A DNA stretch of 64,000 nucleotides, from assembly GCA_018340805.1 (NCBI GenBank), contig JACMZG010001863.1, positions 28,958,454 to 29,022,453 of the forward strand, given 5' to 3'. Under the pieces are notes generated by a model. That model made no database searches, had not been told where the DNA came from, and was given only the letters and a program-made list of their open reading frames with translations. Origin of the DNA: Microvelia longipes (Eukaryota; Arthropoda; Insecta; Hemiptera; Veliidae). Below, one piece after another: positions 24,206 through 34,445 of this stretch. The first letter of the stretch is position 1. Every line of letters begins with the position of its first letter. The position numbers and the translations under genes are program-made.

Positions 24206-24892
24206 TAGTACATTACAATTGATCTTTATCTCGGAATTTCTTGTAAAAATTAGTACAAACTAATTATTATATAAAATTATGGCCGCCAAGTTGAATTTTT
24301 TGAAATTTGGTATATAACATATATTAACTTTTACTAATCAAGAGCTTCTCAAGGATATATTACTGGATTTACTCCTTTAAATTTAATTTTTTATATTTAC
24401 CACTTTTTCAGCCATTTTATTTATTTTTTTTTTCATTTTTAGCATGCGATGTATATTATCTTTTTCTTTATTATCTTCATCAAGAGCTTTAAAATGATAT
24501 GTAACACGGTTTTTTCACTCATTTTTTTTTTCATTTTTAAATTTATCAGTTATTTTAATAATTTTGTGCATCTTATATGTATTTTATTTTTCTACTCTGC
24601 AAGAGCTTTAAAAGGATATGCAACACGATTTTTTCACTCGAAAATAAAAGTAAAAAATTTAAATGGTTCGCCATTTTGGTCGCTATTTCGAAAAAATCGG
24701 CGCCACTACTACCAAAAACTATACAGCTCTGAAGACTATATAATACTAAATGTATACCAAGAAATCGGTTAATTTTTACGGCAGTTATCGTGACACGTAC
24801 AAACACACACGCCGTCCCAAACTTCTGAAGGAAAGAACCCACTTGCGTTCGTTCAATTAAAAGGGCATTTTTTAAAAATGAATTTTAACATG
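24206..24892. repeat. AT-rich DNA with a short diverged duplication
   Basis: The phrase AAGAGCTT.TAAA..GATAT with TTTTTTCACTC occurs near 24345, 24481 and 24600, spaced by T-rich linkers. Then follow GGTTCGCCATTTTGGTCGC and a GTGACACGTACAAACACACACG segment. Frames on both strands over 24449-24842 overlap each other and look like chance. No gene called. Confidence 0.4.
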
Positions 24893-25140
24893 AGACATTA
24901 ATACTGTCCCTAAACTTATCGGATTTGCTACTCTTATCTTTACCACTAAGGATTCGCTTCGCTCGTCCTCAGAATTTTAAATACGCTTTAATATCAAGAT
25001 TCGCTTCAATCATTAGTTTTAACCCCAGCAGTCACCATTCCGCCAACCGAACACGCTTAAAGCTTCTTAACAAATGTGATCCTTAGATATACTAGTCGTA
25101 TTAAAATGAAACTTAGCATACTTTGTATGATACAAAGAAG
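24893..25140 (+). repeat. family 1 element, 5' fragment
   Basis: Has CTTATCGGATTTGCTACTCTT, GGATTCGCTTCGCTCGTCCTC, a CAGCAGTCACC box, GCTTCTTAAC, GTATTAAAATGAAACTTAG and a CATACTTTG run. Confidence 0.55.
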
Positions 25141-25281
25141 TAAGTAACATGAATTGCATTAATATAGTAATTATAAAATAAAATATATACATAGTAATAT
25201 TAATATAATTATAGTAATATTAATATTAATATTAATATATTATATAATATAGTAATATAATTATAATTAATAAAATTATAT

Positions 25282-26263
25282 CAAACCGCGGTGTATGAGT
25301 TTCTCTTGCGAGAGGCAGTGGCCGAACTCTGTGATATTAGGCTTTAGTTGTTTGTCTTTAGGTTAGTGAAGTCATTAGGCTGCGCAGGCAGGCCAACCGT
25401 GTCAGAGCTCTCCCGGTCATTTGTTAAACCCGGCGTTGAGTCCGCTCCCACGGGAGGCACGGTTGGAAACTCTGTTGGACCTAACTACCCTGTAAGACCC
25501 ATCAGCTTCTTCAGCGACATCTTCCATCTTCAGTGTCTTTGGGTGTGACGGGGCTAGCGCGTGCTGCAAGTGGGGGGTTGTGTCGGGGGGTATTGCGGCC
25601 CGGCTGGATCCGTCTGTCGTCTGGAAGCCTTTGCTGAAAGCTCTCTTATGTCGGAGGTGGAAGAGCTGGAGAGCTCCAGGGCGACCGGATGGACTGGTGG
25701 GTCCACCACATGGGCGGGTTCCCCCTGGGGCAATTTTTCTGTTCTAGGTGCCGTTGGTCTTTGGAGCACTCGGAGGCACTTCATCGCTACACCGGCAGTC
25801 AACGAAGCATCCACCATCGATGGGTCTTCAGCCTCCCCTTTCTGACTGGAGCAGGAAGTGGGAGGAAAGGGTAAGTCAGAGAAGCCGCCCCCTCACTGGT
25901 CAGAAGTTAGCCGACCATGTGTTGGGACCGTGGTGGAGACTTTTAGTCACGCGAAGGCGCAATACTCCTTGCCAATTGGGGGTATGCGCCTGGCGGAGGG
26001 TTTTACCTCTAGATGTTTTAGTGGGGTAAGGCCTGACAATCGCTGCTACGGTACCGGCTGGGCAGTCGAGAAGTCGGTCAGTCCCCACACTCCATGGACC
26101 GGTGCCATGGGCTAGGCTTCGTCACCGAAAGAAGGTGACGAACCTTCGGATGATCAGGAGCCATCCCCTTTTAGGGGTGTTACCTGCTTTGATTCCGGGA
26201 TAAGCTTTCGTCTAGAGGCCGTCGCGTTTCCCTTCCGTTGACAAAAAAAAAAAAAAAAAAAAA
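25282..26263 (+). mobile_element. GC-rich retroposed insert with poly(A) and 12-bp TSD
   Basis: A 982-bp island of high GC in AT-rich flanks, ending in about 22 A (26242-26263). It is flanked by ATAAAATTATAT (25270-25281) and ATAAAGTTATAT (26264-26275), a 12-bp duplication with one mismatch. That is the signature of target-primed LINE machinery. Orientation is plus by the A-tail. Several overlapping frames (for example 25561-25845, 94 codons) exist on both strands, as expected at high GC, and none shows a domain I recognise. No reverse transcriptase is seen. A short stem (TTCGTCACC / GGTGACGAA) lies at about 26118-26142. It may be a processed transcript, a non-autonomous LINE partner, or a LINE 5' UTR fused to its 3' end. 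Confidence 0.7.
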
Positions 26264-26275
26264 ATAAAGTTATAT

Positions 26276-27090
26276 TAATATTAATATAATTATAGTAATA
26301 TTAAGGTATTAATATAAGGTATTTTAATACTCTAATACATAAAACACTATTTCAACGTGTTAACTAATCATATTTAGGTTTCAATATTTTTACAAATAAT
26401 GAACTATAAATTAATACTAAAACAACAGTAGTTATCAAAGTCGCAAAAAGAAAAAAATAAACACCTAATTGTAGAGAAAACATTTTACAGCAGCAAATGT
26501 TCGTAACAACAATTTTGAAAACAAGATTAAAATATATATATTTTTTTTTTTAAATAATGAACAATAAATTAATACTATAACACCAAAGAAACAAAATAAA
26601 AAAATAAATGAAAAAGAAATAATAGAAGAAAAAAATTTACAAGAGAATCGGTAAAGAGGTAACTTACAACAACAAATGTTTGTAACAACTAGTTTGAAAA
26701 CAGTGTTGCCATTGTAAAGGAAATTGCTTTCCTTTTATTCTCTCTGTATTAAGAAAACAAGTTTTCAACAACAATACAAAACAATAAGCTCTTAAATTAG
26801 CTCAAAATGCAAATCTTTATAACAAAAATCTTTATTTCCCCTAAAGTTTTTAAATTTATTTTTAAACAATAATATCTAAGACCCTGCGGGAACCACCTCA
26901 GGTGGGTTGCATCTACTACACTCTAAGAATTAATTAAAGTTGGCGAAATCATTTTAATACAAATACTATTCATAAAATCTTAGAGCATAGCCCGGGCTGC
27001 GACCCCAGGACCTCCGGTGCCGAAATCGAACGCCACCCTGATGGGCCGAAAGGCCCTAAAACAGGCATTTTATTTTTTTTTAATATCTAA
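26276..27090. other. AT-rich DNA with a small GC-rich repeat patch
   Basis: No gene seen. At 26880-27060 there are GACCCTGCGGGAACC, GCCCGGGCTGCGACCCC and a hairpin GGGCCGAAAGGCCC, followed by a T-run. It may be an old retroposed fragment. Confidence 0.4.
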
Positions 27091-27287
27091 GACAATATAA
27101 TTGTGTGAAAGACGCCTAGAAACATAACAAAAAAAACTGGGATCCGTTCTCTCATTCGAAATTCTTTATTATTGATGGCTGGACGTAACATACATGTCCT
27201 ACTCTGTATCGTTACGTCTAATTCATGTACCATAGCTTTTTGCTAGTTACATTTTCCTAGGCGTCTCTTGCACAATTATATTATGTC
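27091..27287. mobile_element. about 200-bp TIR element (MITE-like)
   Basis: The left end GACAATATAATTGTG, AAAGACGCCTAG matches the inverted right end (reading inward GACATAATATAATTGTG, GACGCCTAGG) over about 35 bp with small gaps. Inside lies a second inverted pair, GACGTAAC / GTTACGTC. Non-coding. No clear target duplication was identified. Confidence 0.55.
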
Positions 27288-27290
27288 ACC

Positions 27291-28072
27291 TATTTTTGTT
27301 TTATATGTTTAGCAAAACTCGGTAGTATAGAATGATACAATTTTGCTTGCCAAGCATAATGGCGGATAGAGGGCGACGCTCGTCTCTGATAACTAAACTG
27401 CGTGATAATTAACTGTAAGTGCGTAGCGTAAGCATATAAAACTACGTTTGTTAGCTCAGATTTTCGCTCCGCGATTAGCGTAGATATGTAAATTTTAATA
27501 TTTTATTAAGAAGGAATGCACACGAGCATAAGACAAATCTAAAAAGTCCTCACAAAACAAAATCCGTTCATTAATTTAGGCTGTAGATGCGTCAACAAAA
27601 AGTGCAGGAAGAATAAGAATAAGAAGTCATAAAAATGTCATTTTCAAACCTCTTTATCTCTACGTCTACTTGGCCTATAAGGCACGCCCTTTAAAGATAT
27701 ACATTATTTATGTACCTATAGTCGTTTTTACGCTACAGACACTCAAAAACCCTACTTTGTTGTGTAGAAAGTTTGACTTTTCTTACTGGCTAAGCGGGCA
27801 TTTCTTCATTTCTAACTTTTCTTCTTTGCTGGGCGGAGCGGAACGCTGCTGCGTTCCTAAATATGTTCTACTTCTATTCTATGCTGTTAATAATTTTAAA
27901 TGAAGGGCAAAGAGAGTTTAGACTCTGTTGGCGCCCTATAATGATTAAGACGGAACAAAATGACATAAGTGACATTAGACACATGACAATATTTCGATCC
28001 ATCAATAATGATATGAACAGTTCCCAGTTGTAATTTGCCTGTAATTTGGCAGTTGTAATTAGCTTTTTTCTC

Positions 28073-28074
<2 letters not shown>
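27291..28074. other. intergenic DNA with a family 4 repeat fragment
   Basis: AAAATCCGTTCATTAATTTA, GGCTGTAGATGCGTCA and later GGCACGCCCTTTAAA (27565-27695) recur with changes at about 52310-52465. The 77-codon plus frame 27670-27903 starts in this repeat. No gene called. Confidence 0.4.
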
Positions 28075-28119
<45 letters not shown>

Positions 28120-28135
28120 AATAAAAAAGAAAAGA

Positions 28136-28201
<66 letters not shown>

Positions 28202-28203
28202 TA
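28075..28203. repeat. (TA)n tract
   Basis: Imperfect TA repeat with an A/G-rich interruption near 28125. Frames reading through it are artefacts. Confidence 0.9.
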
Positions 28204-28685
28204 TACCCTGGTTCCACAGCAGTATTTAAAACGTAGTAACCCTAATAGATCTTTTTTCTTAAAAAAAAGTTAACTAATTGGTAGATTCTAAAGTTAAAAG
28301 AGTTAGAAATTTTTTTTGAACAGAAGAACCCCGTTAAAAGTTTTCAAACTTGTTTCTGTAATCAACGGATCTTTACAATGTTCTAAAAGTTAAAGTTTTG
28401 AGATGCTACTGAGACTCAAAGGGTATTTTGTTATAGTTGTTACGTGTCGGGTTTGTATTAAAATAAATGGTTAAGTAATTATAATTTTCTTTGATCGTTT
28501 GTTAAATGAATATGAATGGAAAAACATGGAACAATTTTCTTTATGAAAGGAGAAAGAAGAAGTATTGTAGCCAAAAACATAACACCCACGTAACACTTTG
28601 CTGAATTGGACATACAAAACTGTTGACTTATTTCAAGCTAATAATTTGTTTTAATCAGATTTTAATTAGATTGAAGAATTATGTT
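28204..28685. other. AT-rich intergenic DNA, no gene seen
   Basis: Nothing was recognised. Confidence 0.55.
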
Positions 28686-29310
28686 ACAGGGTACCTTGGA
28701 ACTTTTCCTTAAAACATCGAATTCGATGTGATGACGTAATAAGGATGAGCGTAGCACTCATCCTACCTAAACGGAAAAATTGTTCGTTTTATTTCCAGCG
28801 GTTACTCATCCAGGTACTGACCGCACTCGATGCTACTTAACATATAATTGTTGTACTCAAACAAAACTTAGTATACTTATTGATACGTAAATGTATACAC
28901 TTGTACCATATTTTAACTCAAATGGATTATTTCCAGGTTGTTTAAAATTTTTTACAAAATGTACACATATCATTTGATAAAAATCGAACTAATACTGTTA
29001 ATGAAACATTTAGTATATATAACTACATGCGTGCTAAATCTCTAATTATTCAAAACATTTTTCTGCGTTATATAAATTTTCGAAATTTTTGCTGAGTCAT
29101 TATTAGCGCAACTAGACCTAAACATTGATTTTCGTATTAAGTTTCAACTTTCTAATATAAATACGCAGGGAGCTATCATGATGTCAGACACACTCACTCA
29201 TACAACTTTGAGGAAACCACTCAGGAAACCTTATAAAACACCTACACGGATAATTTAGGTGACATTTCGTTTACGGATTTTTCGCTAACACAATACTTAG
29301 TAAAATGCGC
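28686..29310 (+). repeat. family 1 element, near-complete copy
   Basis: Has the head GGGTACCTTGGAACTTTTCC, CCAGCGGTTACTCATCCAGG, GATGCTACTTAAC, AACAAAACTTAGTATACTT and CTAATACTGTTAATG. A tail follows with a GGGAGCTATCATGATGTCAG box, AAACACCTACACGGATAATT and a TTCGCTAACACAATACTT end. It lies downstream of the 306-residue gene's 3' end, in the opposite orientation. Confidence 0.6.
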
Positions 29311-29502
29311 ATCGGTTTCTGTAACATTTAAAAAATGCAGCTTATATTGAACAGCTTGAAGAAGCATAACAGCTCGAAGAAGCAAAAACATGGAACTAGA
29401 TCACACAGCACTAATAACTTATACACTTGCTACCATGACATTAATTTAATCATCGATACGTTTCGGCTAAATAAAAATAACTAAATATAAAAAAAAAAAC
29501 GT

Positions 29503-29508
29503 TTTATT
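29503..29508 (-). promoter_or_regulatory. polyadenylation signal AATAAA
   Basis: AATAAA on the minus strand begins three bases after the TAA of the 306-residue gene. A T/A-rich run follows. The very short 3' UTR it implies is unusual but possible. Confidence 0.5.
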
Positions 29509-29511
29509 AAA

Positions 29512-30432
29512 TTAAAATATTTCTCTGCAGGCGCCACTTCTATCTTTTCTGAAGCCATCAGGACAAGCTCTCTGCGGAGCTGTTATTAAAGGAAATTCTT
29601 TAGTCATCTCAAGAAACTGCTGGGTTAGAGCGGCTCGCTGCTCTTCCGTTAAATTTACAGCATGATGATTATTTGATGAATGGTTACCAAATATATTTGG
29701 TAGTGAAGGATGATGAGTATTTGTTTGATTTAATTTATTAATGTTTTGATGGGTAATGTTCTGGTGGTTAAAGTTGTTATCAAAATTATGATTATGTTTG
29801 TGATTAGTTTGATGTCGATGCTGATTATGGTGATGCAAGTTCCCATAATGTCCATGGGGTTGATCGCTTTGGTAATCCCTATAGTCATATCTTTGATTAT
29901 GGTGATTCTGATAGTTCCTGTAATCTATAAGACGTGAATTATTCCTGTGTTGATTATATTGAGATCCGGGTTTATTTATATTGTAATGATTTGAGGTATT
30001 ATGCTGACCATACCTAACATCTCTATGGTCCATATGACGAGAATTGTTTCTAGGATTATAACTTGCATTGTAGTAAATTGGATTATTTTGGTAATAATAT
30101 CCATCTTTATGGTTATTAATATTATGATCCATATGGCGAGTGTTATTTCTATGGTTATTCAAACTCATTGTATAATTTTTATGGCTTTTATCTGTAGTAT
30201 TATATTGCCTACCTAAATTATGGCCAAACCTCGTATTATTCCGAACATGGTTATAACGTCCATCATTTATCCTTTCTTTATTTCTTAAGTGATCACTTTG
30301 TCCATAATCTATTCTTCCAGCAAATCTCTCATTTTGTAAAAATTGCCCAGAACTTACATTATGTTTACCATGACTACACAAAACACTTTGTAAATTCAAA
30401 GATAACAAAACAAATACACAGTACCGAAACAT
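29512..30432 (-). CDS. secreted His/Asn-rich glycoprotein with C-terminal CPxGxRxDxxGxCR box
   Basis: A 306-codon single-exon frame from an ATG, by far the longest in the window. Residues 1-19 form a signal peptide (short basic start, hydrophobic VFVLLSLNLQSVLC core). The bulk (about 25-270) is hydrophilic and rich in His, Asn, Tyr, Arg and Gln. It has four copies of R-N-N-[TS]-R followed by F-G-H, H-M-D-H, H-M-D-H or L-I-D-Y. Thirteen N-x-[ST] sequons are visible, so heavy N-glycosylation is expected. His clusters could bind metal (inference). Residues 270-289 are helix-like (EEQRAALTQQFLEMTKEF). The last 17 residues hold C-P-D-G-F-R-K-D-R-S-G-A-C-R, cysteines at 290 and 302. The same box ends the proteins at 42274 and 43356. 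Function unknown. A secreted structural, seminal or salivary role is possible but unsupported here. Confidence 0.88.
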   Translation of the reverse strand: MFRYCVFVLLSLNLQSVLCSHGKHNVSSGQFLQNERFAGRIDYGQSDHLRNKERINDGRYNHVRNNTRFGHNLGRQYNTTDKSHKNYTMSLNNHRNNTRHMDHNINNHKDGYYYQNNPIYYNASYNPRNNSRHMDHRDVRYGQHNTSNHYNINKPGSQYNQHRNNSRLIDYRNYQNHHNQRYDYRDYQSDQPHGHYGNLHHHNQHRHQTNHKHNHNFDNNFNHQNITHQNINKLNQTNTHHPSLPNIFGNHSSNNHHAVNLTEEQRAALTQQFLEMTKEFPLITAPQRACPDGFRKDRSGACREIF

Positions 30433-30689
30433 ATCTCTGCTATATTAGTACTGCAGTGAATATAAATAACAAACTCAGAGGTCAAGATTAAAAAGATAAT
30501 TTCATATTTAGATAGAAATATTAGATACGCAAATTCGATACATTAGTAATTTATATTTACAGAATCGTTCGTATCTATTTTCAAGAAATGTTTAAATGAG
30601 CTACTATAATGCCATGTAAAAAAAGATCATAATTGATAGAAAGCAAAAATAGAGGAACCAAACAGTATGATTAGTTAGTCATCAATCTA
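30433..30689. other. upstream region of the 306-residue gene
   Basis: AT-rich. On the minus strand a TTATTTATATTC element lies about 30 bases before the ATG. It could be TATA-like, but spacing to any start site cannot be judged. Confidence 0.3.
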
Positions 30690-31800
30690 ACTTACAATCT
30701 ACTGAAGACCCCCTTTTAGCACCCTCTACGTCAGAAACCAACTCTACTCGTGAAAATGAGTCACTTTTAGGTCTCACCGACAATTTCACTAACGAAATAG
30801 ATAGTGACGACGATCAAACAGTACATTCCAATGCAGACGGGAATACTTAAGTTAACATTTCAATCTTGGACGTTCCAGTTAATTATGGAACTACTAAAAT
30901 GTTTATATCTTTAGTCCAGTCATCGCCCAGTAGCAGTTCAAATACTTAAACTATTCGAGACTATAACCAGAATACTTGTACGATTATCGAAAAATAACTT
31001 AAAACAATATCTAGTTAACTTTAAACGACATTTCACTGTACCAAAAACAAGATATTGTTTGTACTTCGAAGGTATATAACTGCGGTAATAATGCAACATT
31101 TTAACAAAATTCAGTTAAACCTAGTGAAGTTTTACAAAAAAAAAACTAATAGATGTTACGAACAAATTCGGTATACTCGAAACATTCGAGAACTATTAAC
31201 AAGGAAAAAACAACCACAGGGGTATAAAAGAAACGGAAAACAAAATAAATTGTGTGTATTAGTGGCCTAATCAGGAAAAATTATAGAAAACTATATTAAG
31301 AAATGCAGCGTATGTCAAGTTTCGAAATATTAGGCACCTTTTAAGACTAGAATATAACGACACACCTACCGCCTCACGTCCTTACACATTGACAGGGTAA
31401 CATTAGAGAACCAAAAAATTATCAGCTGCTCAAGAAATAGAAGTTGTAAACAAAATAATAAAATACTTTAGTCATCATACCAAGTCAGTATACCAAAACA
31501 AATAATATATGACAACGGCCTAGAAATGAGTAATAGTCTTGTCAATGAACAACTAGAATTTCACATGGAATAGCAGAACGCTTCCACTCTACTTTTATTG
31601 AACATATCAGACTTTTAAACAATAGAGACGAATTTAAAAAAGAACCTATTGAATTAAAAGTACAATATGCACTCCTTGCATATAATAATACGTTACACTC
31701 AGTAATTAAACTGACTCCATTCGAAATAATATCCGGTCACATTGACCATAACTCAACATTTAATATTAAATTAAAAAAAACTAAACTAGGCTACTGTACC
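30690..31800 (+). pseudogene. pol: errantivirus pol remnant: region before integrase and integrase core
   Basis: Multiple frames and stops. Visible landmarks are the C-x-x-C of the integrase zinc-binding domain (Cys codons 31304 and 31313) and the D-N-G box of the catalytic core at 31511-31519. Next is a G-I-A-E-R-F-H-S box from 31567, followed by a Y-N-N...H-S...T-P-F-E-I block near 31680-31730. This order is diagnostic of Ty3/gypsy-type integrase, which inserts element DNA. Stops and frameshifts throughout preclude activity. Confidence 0.72.
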
Positions 31801-32099
31801 TACAAATAAATGAAATCATTAACACTACAAAAAATAAATTTATAAAAGAGCCAATGAAAGCCAATGAGACCAGAGAAAAACTTCCACCCTTACCAAACCA
31901 AGTGTTTGTTGCAAATAAATAGACATAAACAACTAATAAAAATAAATAAACAAAAGACGAATAATAAATATAAATCAGAAACAATCACAACGATAACCAC
32001 AACATTACATTACGAAAACTGCAACATTACAACACTAGACAAAATATTCATTTATCTAACGTTAGACAAACACGGAAAGAAACATATGATTTCAACAAT

Positions 32100-32929
32100 G
32101 TTACAGATCCACCATCTCAATTAGGTATGGGACAGAGTTCAAAGACTTAAAATACTCTGGGAATTCTACCTATAAAACTAGTAAAAGCAAGACTACAAAC
32201 ATCTCACCACACTGTCTAGCGTTATACTTTACAATTTCAACTGACTCATTTGAATAAACGACAGTCAAAAGTAATAGACAATGTCAAACACTTAAATACC
32301 AACTTAACTCAAATAGAAAATTATTTTAAAATAATTAATAACAGAAAATCTGTACTTAATGATAAAATTAATAATTTAGGATTAATGATCTTGCATAGGA
32401 TTAAAAGAGGGACTCATTAATGGGTTAGGTAGTATAGTTAAACTAATTTGTTGGTAATTTTGACTCCTAACAATGGGAAAGATATGATAAAATATTAGAC
32501 CACATACAAACAAATAAACAAAATATAAAAAAATCAAAAAGCTAATCAATATTTAAAACAAGGAGTTAATAACAGAATTAACAATACAATCAGAGACATC
32601 CAATAGAACACTTTAGAAATTAAGTCAAAAAATTACTTAAGAAGGAAATAGAATTACAAACGAAGCCAACAATTTAGAAATGTTAAATACAAATAACCTC
32701 TTAAACTAAATTCAAATTATCTATAATCAGATACTTAATGTATTAAAAGATATAGGAAACTCTTTAACATAAAAGCACTTCATCCCAGTATAATTACTTC
32801 ACAAGAGCTGTATAAAGAATTAATAAAAATAGAAAAACATTACTTAATCGGAGAGTTACCATAAAGTGTAACATAAGATAATATTTTAGATTTTGAATCC
32901 TTGATAACAGTAAACTGTAGACTAAATTA
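32100..32929 (+). pseudogene. env: errantivirus env remnant, N-terminal part
   Basis: Frameshifted env sequence. A basic cleavage-like box R-I-K-R-G is at 32398-32412. It is followed in another frame by the G-L-I-N-G-L-G-S motif, the layout of the fusion-peptide region in insect errantivirus/F-type envelopes. Heptad-rich Asn/Ile/Lys sequence follows, then a H-P-S-I-I block near 32780. In intact relatives this protein is a membrane fusion envelope. This copy has many stops and is then interrupted by the non-LTR insertion. Confidence 0.65.
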
Positions 32930-34143
32930 TAATAAGACCTATTATTACCTACTGTGTCCTTCTGGGCTGGCCTAAAGTCAATCAAACCACTGTTATTATC
33001 AAACTGAACTCATTCAGCGCTTAGCCTGTTGTCCATTACAGGGTCCATGAATTCAGTACCAACACTGCTCTGTTACAGAAGTCATGCTGAGACTTCCGCC
33101 TCTTGATCTTGTAATAAAGAGTGAGGCTAGGTTGGCGACTCACAGACTACAGAACAGTGGGAACTAGAAGATCCTACTATTAGATGCCTGGTAGGTCGTA
33201 ATCAATCCTCTGGTGACCCTGAATGGTATACAGATGGATCTAAAATGGACTGTGGCTCTGGGAGTGGCATATTGGAGGCTCATGTTAATCTCAAAACCTC
33301 AATTATTTTTGGAAAGTATGCCACAGTGTTCCAGGCAGAAATATTTACTATTAATGCCTGTCTGACAGAAAATTAATCCTAATCAGATTTCTATTAATAT
33401 TTTTACTGACAGCCAAGCTGCCATTACATAGTCACTGACAAGCTCTTGCCAAATACATAGTCAAATCAAAGCTTGTCTGGGAGTGCTTAAAAACCTTCTG
33501 ATGTTGTCACTCAACAATGATGTAGCAATCAGATACGTGCCTAGTCACAAGGGTATTGAAGGTAATGAGCAAGCAGACATCCTTGCAAAAAAGGGGTCTG
33601 AGACCACTTCTGTGGACCCAACCCATAGTAGCCATACCAAAACTATAGCCAAAGGTGTAAGTAAAGATTGGATCGTAACCTGCTCCACTGGAACAAATCC
33701 TCTAGCATGAGGCACAGCAAACTTATGTTAAAAGGACCCAGTCTCGAAGTAACTGAGGATCTCACTAGTCTAAGCAGAAGGGACCTTAGAACAGAAACTG
33801 GACTACTGACTTACCACTGTTACATCCGAAAACACCTCCATCAAGTTGGAATCAATAAAAATAACCTAGTGTGAAGGCTTCGTGAATCGGAAACCGAAAC
33901 TGCCTTCCACATACTTCTGAGATGTGAAGCCCTAGCCTTTCAAAAGTTCTCTAACTTTGGTAGCAGCACTCTCACTAAGATGAACTCTACCATGGAATCA
34001 CTGGTCAAAAAGATCTTAGACCTAGTCCAGGGAAAAGTATTATTCTGACCTGGACCAATTTAGGGGATTGTACAATAGAATTCCAGTCGTAGTGGAAATA
34101 GGGTCTATCCTCGACTCCAACCCCAATCATTAATAATAAATAA
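32930..34143 (+). pseudogene. non-LTR retrotransposon fragment (RT end, RNase H, C-terminal zinc motif)
   Basis: Inserted in env. The 5' part (32930-33150) matches the RT thumb region of I/R1/jockey-like elements (R-L-A-C...I-T-G-S-M, then L-P-P-L-D-L-V-I-K). RNase H follows from 33221: Y-T-D-G-S-K (first Asp), F-Q-A-E-I-F (Glu), F-T-D-S-Q-A-A (second Asp), and V-P-S-H-K-G-I-E-G-N-E-Q-A-D (His and last Asp). All catalytic boxes are visible but split by a stop at 33374, a frame change near 33377, a TAG at 33429 and another frame change near 33665. The C-terminal H-x-x-x-C knuckle follows, its first Cys codon replaced by TGA near 33871. The coding remnant ends at 34048. A TAATAATAAATAA tail near 34130 fits the I clade's (TAA)n end. 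5'-truncated and dead. Confidence 0.75.
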
Positions 34144-34442
34144 TCAAGTAACCTTCCCATTAGATTAGAATACGACCTATATAAATGACTATCAATCCCT
34201 ACAAAGTATAAGGATATATATGTCACTATTATTCCTCAATCCAAATATCTTCCAAGATCAGATAACGATATTATCGAGCCACTAAATGGTTTATATGCCA
34301 AACAGAGTGTGTATCATTGTCCACAATTATACGAGGCACAATGTGAAAAGAATATAATACTTAAAGAAAACTCTAACCCTGCTACACAAATATAACATTC
34401 TGAAAAATGAATGCAATATGTACAACAGAGATTAATCAATAC
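34144..34442 (+). pseudogene. env: errantivirus env remnant, middle part
   Basis: Env-like coding sequence resumes after the non-LTR insertion. It shows an I-P-T...Y-K-D-I-Y-V-T-I-I-P block and a Y-L-P-R-S-D-N-D-I segment, then Y-H-C-P and E-A-Q-C with cysteines typical of the envelope ectodomain. It has in-frame stops (for example near 34185 and 34392). It is cut by the TIR element at 34446, and the sequence continues on the other side at 37228. Confidence 0.6.
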
Positions 34443-34445
34443 TTA

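Noticed and set aside
25554..26115. Five overlapping frames in the GC-rich insert
   Set aside because: High GC removes stops in all frames. The frames overlap each other on both strands and none has a recognisable domain.
26110..26165. Hammerhead ribozyme in the retroposed insert
   Set aside because: A GAAA and a CGGATGA occur close together, but in the wrong order and with a mismatch in the CTGATGA box.
29746..30216. Two plus-strand frames of 63 and 71 codons opposite the 306-residue gene
   Set aside because: Hydrophobic Met/Ile/Val-rich shadows of the His/Asn codons on the minus strand; no independent support.
33483..33874. Two independent small genes
   Set aside because: They are frame-shifted pieces of one non-LTR RNase H and C-terminal region.
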